NCBI GenBank assembly: GCA_026261815.1
Contig: JAMPIT010000894.1
Coordinates: forward strand, 57,321,647-57,385,646
Origin: Monarcha castaneiventris obscurior
Taxonomy: Eukaryota > Chordata > Aves > Passeriformes > Monarchidae
Direction of reading: 5' to 3'
Length of the DNA stretch: 64,000 bases
The position numbers were made by a program, and so were the translations under genes. Positions within the stretch are counted from its first letter, which is position 1. Each line of letters opens with the position of its first letter. Shown here piece by piece: positions 12,350 through 23,215 of this stretch. The notes under the pieces were generated by a model, which had not been told where the DNA came from, ran no database searches, and saw only the letters and a program-made list of their open reading frames with translations.

Positions 12350-12950
12350 CTTCCAACCCAAAGCATTCTATGATCTAGACATCTCAAGTGCTTTCATATT
12401 TTGGTTGCTTGCAGGCAGTAGCATAACTAATGACACTTGGTACAATATTGTAGAGTTAAAGCAAAAACTTCTGTGGAGAACACATGCAGAGCTTTCATGC
12501 ATGTTTTGAATAGAATTTCCTCCTTTCTCACCTGAAAGATTTGTGATGGTGTCCCCACAGCCCCCAGAGATGGAATGTTTGCACTGCATTTGTTTGCCCA
12601 CCACAGGTATTCTTCTAAATGAAAAGTAGAAATGAAGACTGCTGCAAAAGCCTTCTCTTCTAAGTCTTGCTCTATCATTCTGGCAATATGTATAAACACA
12701 TTAAAAAAATGGTTCTATTTTCCTTAAAAATTTTTTTATGAAAAACTACACCAATATTATCCTTTTATTATCCTTATTTATATATTGATATAAATCACAG
12801 TAATTCTCTTGGGGTCAAGCTTCTTTAACTTTCAAACTATTCTCAGATGAAGAATAACAGAAAATAAGGTGACAGCAGTGAATGTTTAATTAAAAAAGCT
12901 GACTGTCCTCAGTCAGTTTGGGTTTCTTTGTGCTCGGCTTTTATATTTGC

Positions 12951-12968
12951 AAATATGGCCATATTTGG
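12951..12968. promoter_or_regulatory. 16-bp palindrome with CArG box (SRF-like site)
   Basis: AAATATGGCCATATTT (12,951-12,966) is a perfect palindrome. Overlapping it, CCATATTTGG (12,959-12,968) fits the CArG consensus CC(A/T)6GG bound by serum response factor. An octamer-like ATTTGCAAAT precedes it. The motif match is seen directly; binding is inference. Confidence 0.35.
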
Positions 12969-15146
12969 AGAGGGAGCATATCTTGTATTTGAAATAAATT
13001 TTTTAATATGATTTGATTGAAATAATTTGAAAAAGCTTTTCTTTCAAGCAGTGCTTTTCAGTTTATTTTTATATGTACACTAAGCATTTTCTCAGAAATT
13101 CATAGCTTTTCTGTTGAGAGGGAAAAAAATTATATCCTTAAGCAAAGGGGTCGTAGACTATAGAAACTAAAGATATGTGTGATGCTTCTCTGGAATGAAG
13201 TTTTTTCTCTCAGATTTGGGATTCTCAGAGGGGATTCACATAGAGGAAATTTTGAGACAGCCAATTTCTTCCCATCTGTGACCATCACTTTTAAGCAAGT
13301 CTCTGCTTTGGCAGCCAGACTTTGGTATCTGCAGTCCGATGGTGCTACGCTGGAGTAGCATTGTCAGAAAATCTGTCAGTACCCTGAAAATGACAGTGGT
13401 AGGCACTGATGATCAGACTACAGCAAAACTTTCCTGAGATATAACAAAGCCAGCAGTATGTGCTAAACATGGTAGTGTAAGCAATCTTCTGGCTATTTAG
13501 CACAATACGATGAATTTTAGGAATGCATTACAGAGCCTGGCTCTTCCTGATGGAAAAATAATCCCTTATGCTGCCTGGGAAGGGAGAGAACAGCAAAGCA
13601 TTTAACAGAATATTTTTGGGAAGCAGCAACCTTATTTCTTCAGCATATTTTATTTGCTCCAGACTTGCAGTGGCAGCTTCACTCCATGGCACCTTGGTGC
13701 TGTGTAGCTGATATGAGACACGACATTAAACACAAGATAGGTAGGAAGGCTTGCAACTGCTTGCATGTGGGATACGTCTCCATGTATGACCACACTGAGT
13801 CAGTATTACCAGGGCTTGGGCAAGCATTTCAGACCCTTTGGTGTTTTGATTTTTTTCTCTATTGCCAGTTGGTTTCTGCTCCTACCTGCATTCACATGTA
13901 CTGTGTTCTACCAGACAGCCTCTGCTGATGGTCAAGATTGAGTGTATTTTTCATTGTAGTGCAAAGGGAGAGATTTTACACTCAGGTTTTTGCAATATGA
14001 ATAAGGTTTAAAGTTGACCAGAGCTGTAAGTCCAGAGCTATATTCTTTCTATATTACTGTAATTTCATTTTTGGGCAAGTACGTTTTCACTTCTGTGCAG
14101 TTTCAGTCAGTTGTTTATAAAACGGTTCCACTTCTAAGTAAATATGAGCAGTGGGTGAAATGATAGCTGTATGATTTTAAATGTGTATATAGTAATCAAC
14201 AGAGATTTAATTACACTCAGTTTAATTCTCTTGTTTTAATTACTTGTCAAATGTTACCTTAATTTTTGTCAGCTTCTTTTTGATAACTGTTTGGGTCAGG
14301 CAGAAATAGAGAGGTATCAGAAGAGAACAAAGCAGGATGCTGACTATGTCTCTTCTCATCACTTTCTTGTGTGTAGGTTTTGTTCATGAAGATGAACACC
14401 TGTCACACACCAGAGCTGTAAATACTGCAGAATTTTCTCTCTTAAAGCTGGATGGTTTGAAATATATTATTTTGTTTGAGAGGTTCAGTGACAAGAGGAC
14501 TGTGTCCTTCTAATGAGACTTCCTTTTAACACCTACCTTTGCTCATCTCCAGAAACACCAATCCCAAAGTTGCAGACTTTTCTTTTCTTAATCCAGAGAT
14601 AAAACAGCTTTCTGAAAGGCATGCAGCCTGCAATTAACTTTTTTCTTTACTTTTATATTTTTGTGGAAGAATCAAATTTTCTAACATACTCTTGACAGCC
14701 TGAGTCATTTGATGGGGTCCTTCAAGGTAAAAGGGTCATGAAACCTCACAGAGAAAGAAGACTTCTTCAAAAACCCTAAACCTTAACCTTTGCTAGAACT
14801 ATACTACTTTTACTTCCCAAGAAGAGACATGTGCTTCAAAATGAAGTATTTCTATCATGTAGTAATAAACTAGTGTCAAATAGGGAACAGGTGTAAAATT
14901 GCTCAACAATTCTGTTCTTTTTTAAAGTCTGCATTGGGGAAGGTCCATAACAAAAATGTTTTAAATTTTTTTTTTTTGTACCCTATTTTTTGTTCCAGTT
15001 TCTTCCCAAATCTCTTTTATATAAGAGATATTATTCGGGGCTTTTGTTTAAGTAGTACCCATAATATCAAGAGAATTTGCAAAGGTGGGCTTAATTATAC
15101 GATTATAACTATACAATTATTAGGATTCACCAGATGCCAACTAAAT

Positions 15147-15176
15147 GGTTTGGTGTTTGATTTCAAACACCAAACC
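15147..15176. repeat. Perfect 14-bp inverted repeat, 2-nt spacer
   Basis: GGTTTGGTGTTTGA (15,147-15,160) and TCAAACACCAAACC (15,163-15,176) are exact reverse complements separated only by TT. A near-perfect 30-bp palindrome could extrude as a cruciform or fold as an RNA hairpin. No flanking element is recognisable. Confidence 0.85.
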
Positions 15177-17129
15177 TTGCAGTAGATCCTAATGCTTCAC
15201 TGCAGCTCTGGCAGGAATGAAATCTCAATCCCATTGCTGTGAGTGGGGTTGGCTGCATTGATGTCACTGCTCAGACTCTGAGCTAATCATTATCAGCCAT
15301 AGTGTCTGCTGCCTTTTCAAGCAGGAGAGTGACAATTATAGAAGTTCTTTTAATAAAAGGGAAATGATATAAAGAAAATCTCTATAACAACTATGGCATC
15401 TTACCTGTGTTAATATACATATAAAGAACTATTGATATCTGTGTGAAATAGTATTACCCTTAAATGGAAACTAAGGAGATAAAAAGTGCACTAATCTATC
15501 ATTAAAAGAAAATGAAACTTCAGAAGAATTTATGACAGTTTCCCTACCTCGGTATAGCCTTGTGGCACTTATTAGGAGCATTAATCAGGAGAGGCATAAG
15601 GGTGGTGGCAACAATAATCAGGTGTGTGGCAAGGTAATTGAGAAAAATGTCTAATTCAATTAGAGAACTGGCAGATGACATGAGGAAGTTCAGAAGTGCT
15701 TATGGGCTAAGCAGTGCCTCACCAGTAAGATGACTGGACATGGCTGGCATGCACTGGGCACCAGACACTGCAGGCTGAAAGCGAGGTGGGCAGGAAGCAG
15801 TGGGGTCTGACACATGGCTCTCGAAGGGTGTGTGCCTGTAGGAAATACTGAAATTAAGGTGATAAGGGACTTTCTGTGCTAATCAAGCTGTGAACTAACA
15901 CAAAATGACAGAATGGCTAAAACAAGGGGTTTGGAACTAAAATGCTTCACTGTTAGTTCAACAGTGACCTAATGGAAAAGTATCAGCAGTGAGCTGTGTG
16001 CTACCAGGCTAAGTACTGGTTGGCAGGAAAAAACCCTGGTACATGGTTTGACAGAGCGCTGCTAGAACACATAAAAATGGGTGAAAAACTGAGAAATTGG
16101 TGGTAGGATCCACTTTTAATTCAGTGTGAGAATTCTGGTTTTCTTTATCAAGTAGTTACAGAAGAAATAAAAGGCAATCCTATGCTCTGATAAGCAGTGA
16201 GTACATAATAAGAAGCTGTTCACAGAGAAAACTCTTGCTTGGTTCATCCTTTGATTAATTTCAAATTAAAGAGAAATATATCTCAGACTGGTTTTGAAGA
16301 AATTATTTAAAGACATCAAAGTAAAGAGCTATTCATTGGAGTCACTTGGACTGTAAAACTCAGAAACCTCTGCTTTTGGTTCAAAAATGTTTGAAATTTG
16401 CATCTTAAGCCAGAGGGTATAAACTTGTAAGGAAAGTTTTGAGGCCCAGTTTTGTGGTGTTAATCTGGGTAACAATCTGAAGGATAAAAATCCACTAGAA
16501 TTTAGGAAAAAAGCCAATGAACAGAGGAAGAGGTCTGTTGTGGGTAGGAAAATTGTCTGGTAAGTGCAACATGACAAGTGCCAAAGTCAAGAAGTCTTGA
16601 GGAAAAAAAAAATCAATGTCAATCAATGGTAAATAGTTCCTTTTCTATATTTTTAAAGAAGAGAAGCTGATGAAAGAAAGTGGGACTTGTATTTAATGTA
16701 AATGAGATCTAGACCAAGGATAATCTAGTTTTGGCCAAAGCAGTTGGAGTTGGATGGTGGTGGTGGGGTTGTCAAGGAAGCAACACAGTTCCTAATGAGA
16801 ATAGAAAGTATGAAAATATAATCTTACTAAAGCCAAAATAAAATGAAAATTTGGAAAGCATAATATAAAAAGTTGGCAGGGAGAAAGAAGGAAAAAGAAA
16901 AACCTGAATAAGTCTTTTAAAAAAGGGCATGTGAAACTATGGTTCCTGTAGTTCCTTTTTATTTTGTAAAGACCAGTAAAATTGTAGATGGTGCCAAAAG
17001 CCAGAAGAATAGAAGTTTTGTGTAAGAAGTGTAATGCATGAAGGGGAGGATTGGCCTAGGTAACTTCCTGTATTTCAAGCTTTAATAGTATTCAGAACTT
17101 AAAGAAGATATTTAGAATAAACAAACAAA

Positions 17130-18245
17130 AAGTTCTGGAGACTGATTTAAAATTGGATAGCACACACTGAATTTACCAAAGGTCAATTATGCCACATCTC
17201 TCTGATGAATTAGATTATTCATATAAACGATTTTTTAAAATTTAAACCTAGCTTCAGTAAAGGAAGGAATAGAGGTAAATGAGAGAAGGCATTTAAAGTT
17301 GCTGAAGAATTCTAGGAAAATATGTTCTAAAAGTAGAAAATTTGATTGGAAGTTTCTTTAAAGGCCGCCTTTGAATATTATAACAGTTTATAATAACACT
17401 GGAAAAAAAGCAGGTACAGCATAACTAAATTATGTTATTAAGAGATTGAGTTCATAAAGAACAAATTTGATGATTGAGGATAATGGAAAGGGGAAATCAT
17501 TTAATGCCACAAAGCATGATGCCATGCTTTTAAAAACTAGTCATAAGGATTTCTTTTGCAAGATCTGGGCTGATCAATTGGTAATGACAACAAAAAGAAG
17601 ACTCTGTTAGCAGATCACAGGACAAGGGGGAGCTACCACTGTGATGTTGGTTGCTGAAGAAAAGCAGGAGTTTGATGCACCTGGAGAAGTATTTCCAAAA
17701 GGCACAGCAAACTGCTAAGGTCATATGTGTGACAGTGCTACATGTCATCTAAATTATTGCATGCTGTTCCTGCCCGTGCTCCAGCAATATGGCTCCAAAT
17801 GAAAGAGGTGTAGGAAAAGGCTGCAAGGGTATTCATTGGGATGGAGAACATCTCTGCGGAGAGGAGACTCAAAGAGCTCGATGTGTTCAACCCAGCAAAG
17901 GGAAACTGTAGGAGACCTTGCTCTCTGCAGGTTAAAGAATTGAACACAAAACAAGACCCCTTCCCTGCTTAAAAGAAGACAAAATATTGGCACAAGGACA
18001 AATTGTGTGTCACCTGGTCTCAGATTCAGATATTTGGGCTGGAAATCTCTGAGGAGATCTCTATCTTTGGAAAAGGGAGATGCCAGAAATGTTGTTTGAT
18101 GATAGAAATGGGAGAAAGATGCCAAGGTACTATTAAAATGACATATGATTAATTTATAATCCAGATTGTATGATGATGTGGCTTGTGATAGCAGGCAATT
18201 AATTTTGATTTAGGAGGTTCCTTCCCACCCTGTGTTTGGGATTCA
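17130..18245 (+). mobile_element. Old decayed CR1-type LINE fragment
   Basis: The sequence follows the order of the reverse-transcriptase C-terminal and 3' region of amniote CR1, at high divergence. Landmarks are AATTTACCAAAGGTCAATTATGCC-like near 17,175, GGAGAAGTATTTCC near 17,680, a TCATCTAAATTATTGCATGCTGTTCCTG-like block at 17,745, GGAGACTCAAAGAGCTCGATG at 17,860, a GTTCAACCCAGCAAAGGGAAACTG-like block near 17,885, and a terminal GGAGGTTCCTTCCCACCCTGTG-like end near 18,215. Frames are broken throughout. The 17,570-18,245 part is the clearest; the upstream part is less certain and may extend further left. It is much older than the CR1 at 11.1 kb. Confidence 0.7.
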
Positions 18246-21166
18246 TTAAATGGTCTTTCCACCTGTCTCAGACTGCATCTTGAACGCGATGGCATGGCAC
18301 TGAGGGAACAACAACAACGTAATTTTCAACTGTGTCATAAAGTCAGGGGATGCAGCAGCGGAGATTTTTAAAGATGCTATGACTGTTTTCTTGAGCTCTT
18401 CCTTACTGGTTATGACTTTGTTTCTCTGCTGCTTCTACATCTGCCTTCTGCCTCTTGCAGTTTTGAGGTGCCAATACAGGTCAGAATATATGGCCAATTC
18501 TAGCCTTCCTTACACTGAGGAGTAGGTCTGAATTCCCTCATTCTCCTCAGGTTATGGGCGTGCATCATACAAATCTCCTGACACCTCTGGTGCTGCAGGA
18601 GTGGGTGTGGAGCTGGAGGGAAAGGACTCAAGGGCCCTGAAACTTCACCGGTCAATGCAAGGCAGGGCATCCCTTTTGAGGACCACAGCTGGGCAGTTCT
18701 GTGGCTCCTTCTGAGACATGCTTTGACTCAAGTCTGGCATGAAAACTGGTCTCAGAATGTGTTTCTGATTCATCTTTGCAGCTTTCTTCTGGTAAGCCCT
18801 CAGTTTTTCTGCAGTTGCTGGGTGGTAGGAACCTGGGTAAGCATTAATTCACTCTGCTGCTGTGCATTAGTAAGCAGTGACTGCATCCCCATCCTGAAAT
18901 ATGTTTTAATGCTTTTATATGATTATGAATGAGATTACATTTATACATAAACTGAAAAAAAAAAGTATAAGTGAATATATCTTAGGAAAATGACAACTAA
19001 TTTTTTAAATTGCATTTAGTAAATTAAAAATGTATATGCTGATGGTAGGGAATTAACACAGATGCTTCAGCCTCAACGTAAAAAAACCATGCAGAAATGA
19101 GGTATGAAGAACAATCTGGGGTGTTTTGGGGTTTTTTTTTGGAAGTTGAATATTTACCATGGGAATTGGATCTACAGTGGGATTTGTGAGGTGAGGTAAG
19201 AGTTAGATATTGCCTATGAAAATCCATGCAGCTGGATCGTTTGTCAATGTATCTTTGTAAGAAATCTTTAAAATAAGGAACCTATCTACCAGAAAGTCTT
19301 TTCATGTTTCTTTGTATGGAATTGTCATGAAGCTTTGACTCTAGATAAGGGAATTATAATGAAATAAAGGAAACATTGTTTAGTTGTCAAAACGAATTTG
19401 AAGTGTGACATGCGTGGGAAGAAAGAAACCACAGAAAATTGGATATTGGCTCCTTGAAATTTACGTATGTAATGTGATGACTGTGGATTGTCTAAAAGAA
19501 TCTATCCCTTTATGGTTGGTGCAATCAACTATTTTATTGACCTTTCTGGTTTTATGTTTTAAAGAGTATTAATGACACACAAACAAATACCACAGGGGGA
19601 GAAAAAAAACTTAGGAGGTATTTATTTGTAATTAATGTGATATTCACTCTCAATGCTTTTTTCAAGTTTTATTTTTATTCTTGCTCAAATTTCCTAGTAA
19701 GTGTAAGAGTAGATTTGAAAATATTTTAGAGCATCCATGAAATAAAACACTTTTACATTATAAACAAAATATCTAGTTTACTTAGATGATTAAGATTTGC
19801 TTTTACAAATTAGAACTTGTCTCACACTGTGTCTGTGAATCAAAAATCAAATATTTTGGTGTGACAACACTTAATGATATTTCTCCTAATTACTGGTCCA
19901 TAAACAGAAATATATCCTCTGTCTCTTACATACAGATTTATATATGAAAAGAGTTAAATGATGAATGAGCATGTTTTAAAATACAGGTACAAATATAAGG
20001 CATTGTGCTTATCTTCTAATAGCCAAGCATTTGCATAATCAGGATCATATCAGCTTCACAAGAAATTAATCAGAATGGTATCAACTTCAGAGGAAATGTA
20101 TGGAATCCTGATGTCAGCTTTGACAGCTGTAGAACAGGGAACGAGCTCAATCTTTTGGGTTTGATGTGCCTTTATAGAGAACAGCAGAGCATGTGATAAT
20201 GACAGTGAAAATGAGCTCCTGTAAGACAACTTGTTCTCTTGATAATCTTGTTCAGTTCTGCGTAAGCTATCAGTAATTTTAACAGTTTTTTCTAATTCTT
20301 TAAAGCCTTTGTGAAATGGTTCAGGAGTATGCACATGTTTATGCTGACAAGGCTGAGGATCTAATGAGGGTCTGTGTTACCACAGCGCTGGGACAGAGAT
20401 GGCACTGTAAAGCCAAAGCTTTATTTGGTGGTCTTTTTTGCCATTTTATGCTCAAAAATTATTCTTCAAAATCAGGATCAGCATTATGTTCCTTCACAGA
20501 CACTAGTCAGAAGCAAAATTTTCCTTTTCCAAAAGGGTTCAAGGGGAAAATGTGCCAATACTAAGCGTGGGGGAAGGCCTGACTAGTTCATGATAGGCAA
20601 TGTGTCACCACTTAGACTGTGCTGGAGGCTGGGGGTGACTGAAGGAGTCATTCCCTGACAGCTGACAGTTGTGTAAACCAAGTTCATGCTTCGTTCAACC
20701 CTTGACAAATGCCTTGAATTCCAGAAACTACTGTGGTGGTTATCACCAACTGAAATGCCTCTGTCAGTAATCTTGCACTGAAATTCAAGAATAAGTGAAT
20801 TATAAGGACTTAGATGTTCCTTTGTTACTACACTTGTAATTGCCCTCCTTGCTTCAACTGAAAGCACCCATATGGATTTATAACAACTCATGGAATTTGA
20901 GTTTTAGCTGTTAGACTTATGGGAGCATCTCTCCCTTTTTGCTTCTCTGTGCAATTTTCTTTCTTGAGTTTTCTTAATGTGGGCTCAAAGGAGACCCTCA
21001 TGAGGCTCCATGATGATGCAGGAACAGGACCCCAAGTGAGCTGTGGGTCAGGCTGACAGAAGGATCTGCGTCCAGGCATGGTCTGAGGGAGAAAGGTCTT
21101 TCCCTCTGCTGTGCTTGCTCCTGAGGGGAAATAATCTGTTGCCTCCTTAGCGATTATAGGACCCAC

Positions 21167-21189
21167 CACACACACACACACACACACAC
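21167..21189. repeat. (CA)n microsatellite
   Basis: About 11.5 uninterrupted CA units; likely polymorphic. Confidence 0.95.
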
Positions 21190-21341
21190 CTTCTTCCTAC
21201 ACTATGAGGTGACTGAAATGTTAAAGAAAAGCTTTAATTCATTTCTTTCAACCAGCCCTATGCCTTATCTGCATGAGGAAATGTGAAACGGCAGCTGTAA
21301 TCCCCTCTCTCCAGGTGTGCATTCATATGAAATGAAATGAT

Positions 21342-21359
21342 GCCATGCAAGTGCATGGC
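21342..21359. repeat. 8-bp inverted repeat, 2-nt spacer
   Basis: GCCATGCA and TGCATGGC are exact reverse complements around AG. Confidence 0.7.
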
Positions 21360-22739
21360 CTCTGTGGGGAGAGCCAGGGAACCGACCGGACAAAAACCCC
21401 AGGGCCCTTGCAGAAATAATGGAGAACTCACATTAATAGTGTGGGAAACGTTTTAGCAGCAGCAATATTTGTATTTAAACAGCAGTTTAAAAAGTCAGTT
21501 CAGCAAATCAGAACTCTCAAGAAAGGAAAGGCTTAATAAACATGTATTTTTTATCAAATGAATATTTTGAGATGAGTATAAATAATTTGGAACAGAATGT
21601 ATTGCCAGTGAGTGAAGCCTGCTCAGGAAGGCCTACAGCTGCAGTTTGAGGGGGATTCCCTACAAGCCCTCTCATGCACCCGAGCTCTTTTTCCCTTCCC
21701 TGTGCCTGGATGTGGCAGTGATTGCAGCCCAGGCTGCCACAGGCAGGGGCCCTGCCTCTGCTCTCCGTAAAAGCTAAAGTAGTTCAATGTACTTAAATGG
21801 TGTCAATCCTGATTTACTGTGTCACAGCTGAGCTTGTAATCTGGCTCTGAAATAATAACTTGATGCAGACTTGAGTGAAAAAAGGTCTTGTGCAAAATCA
21901 GGAAAATGCTTTTGATAAAGAAGAACTGTGAGATTTTATTTTTTAAAATTTTGGCTTGGTATTTTTAATCTTTTGTAAAAAAAAAAAGGGGGTTTTATTT
22001 GTCAGATGAGTTTGTCACATCAGAGTAAAACAAAAAGAATATGCAATAAATAATATTTTGGGCATTGTGGAACTAAATGTAAACAGTGTATTGTTTGTAC
22101 TAGTGAAATGCTTGTCTTTTTCAACATCAGGCCACTTCTGATCCACTTGTGTTGGCATCATTACAGTGGGGTAGGAAGTAGTCATTTATTTATTCCCTTC
22201 TGGCATCCATGGGATTCAGAGATGAGGCACTGCCCTTCTGGATACATAATCCAATTCTGATGCTTTTGGTTTTTCCAGTAAAACATCAATAATTTGATAT
22301 GCTTCCATTGTCTAAAGCAGTTTTGTCTTGATGAAAGACATTTTAAGTGGGCAGTGTTTCAGAACGAGATTTCTCTTATGTAGCTTGTCATTACGTGTGT
22401 AATACGTAAGTAAATCTTACCTATTAAATTAATGAGAATGTGGGGAGAAGGAAATATTTTTGATCAGTGGTAACCAAACTCTGAGAACAGGGAGGAAAAA
22501 AGATGTGCAAAGAGCTTCAAAATACAGCACGGCATTGTTTGCAAAAAGCCTGCTGTTTCCTTTATGTCTGACTGATCCGTGCCAGAAGCCCTCTTGAATT
22601 TCTACAAGAATAGAGCTTCAGATCATCTGCATTCAGTGCCAGAGTCATGGCCCTGGAACCGATAATTGCCTCTGACAGGATTTAATTACCTTCTCCAGGA
22701 CCTTTTCTCTGTTTGATTGGAGACCACCCCCCGCTCCGA

Positions 22740-23215
22740 TCAAACCAGACAGTAATAACACGCCGTGGCGCCGGAGCCAATCCCGCGCGCGGCCGGCGCG
22801 GTGACCTTGGCGAGCCCGCGGCGAGGGGCGGCCCCGGCCGCAGCGGCCACCGCCGATAGGGGCGGCGGGGCGGCAGCGGAGCCGGCACCGTGCCGGGCCG
22901 GGCCAGGCCGGGCCGGGCCGGGCCGGGCCGCAGCGGCCACCGCCGATAGGGGCGGCGGGGCGGCAGCGGGGCCGGCACCGGGCCGGGCCGGGCCAGGCCG
23001 GGCCGGGCCGGGCCGCAGCGGCCACCGCCGATAGGGGCGGCGGGGCGGCAGCGGAGCCGGCACCGGGCCGGGCCGGGAGGCAGCGGCGCTGCGGAGCCCG
23101 GGGCGGCGAGCCCCGTGTCCCTCCCGGGGCCGCCCCGCCGCGGGCGCTCGGCGTGGCACGGGCGGGCTCGGGACTCCTCCCGAGCTCCCCGTGGGGAACG
23201 AGCGAGGTGCATTTC
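22740..23215. promoter_or_regulatory. Isolated CpG island, possible promoter
   Basis: An abrupt block of very GC-rich, CpG-dense DNA in AT-rich surroundings. It begins just after an inverted CCAAT box (GATTGG, 22,715-22,720) and contains repeated GGGGCGG-type Sp1 sites. It lies about 21 kb upstream of the MPPED2 island. I see no recognised exon on either strand; the overlapping frames of up to 211 codons are low-complexity Pro/Arg/Ala/Gly readings caused by the tandem repeat. It could drive a lncRNA or an alternative MPPED2 transcript, act as an enhancer-like island, or be a by-product of GC-rich repeat expansion. Confidence 0.55.
22841..23081. repeat. GC-rich minisatellite, 85-90 bp period
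   Basis: Three copies begin with CAGCGGCCACCGCCGATAGG at 22,841, 22,931 and 23,016. The first unit is 90 bp, the second 85 bp and the third is incomplete (about 66 bp). Units are nearly identical. The 5-bp difference equals one GGCCG pentamer in an internal (GGCCG)n tract, which includes a shared GGCCA variant. This indicates recent tandem duplication with nested pentamer slippage. Copy number may be understated if the assembly collapsed here. Confidence 0.92.

Larger units (their letters stand above)
11113..12372 (+). mobile_element. CR1 LINE 3' fragment, split by a solo LTR
   Basis: The segment 11,113-11,528 reads as the 3' part of an avian CR1 non-LTR retrotransposon. Landmarks in order are a GTCCAGAGGAGGGC-like start, GGGCTGGAGCACCTCTC, the TTGTTCAGCCTGGAGAAGAG block, the GGTTGCCCAGAGAAGC block and the terminal GATCTTTAAGGTCC. 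The element resumes at 12,350 with CTTCCAACCCAAAGCATTCT and ends in the CR1 3' motif ATTCTATGAT near 12,372. The copy is heavily 5'-truncated (about 440 bp once the insertion is removed), as is normal for CR1, and has no coding capacity. The 816-bp interruption is an LTR described separately, so the CR1 landed first. Confidence 0.93.
12373..17129. other. Intergenic DNA without a recognised gene
   Basis: AT-rich unique sequence with only short, scattered open frames. It includes a 16-bp palindrome with a CArG box at 12,951-12,968 and a perfect hairpin at 15,147-15,176. From about 16.3 kb the plus strand becomes purine-rich; this may be decayed LINE body continuous with the old CR1 that follows, but I cannot align it confidently. 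Confidence 0.55.
18246..22739. other. Intergenic DNA without a recognised gene
   Basis: AT-rich unique sequence. It contains a (CA)n microsatellite at 21,167-21,189 and a short perfect inverted repeat at 21,342-21,359 inside a dense, high-complexity stretch (about 21.25-21.55 kb) that reads like a possible conserved noncoding element. No frame looks protein-like. Confidence 0.55.

Noticed and set aside
11513..12373. 286-codon plus-strand open frame
   Set aside because: It lies across the solo LTR, antisense to it, and is kept open by internal tandem units. It is not a retroviral gene.
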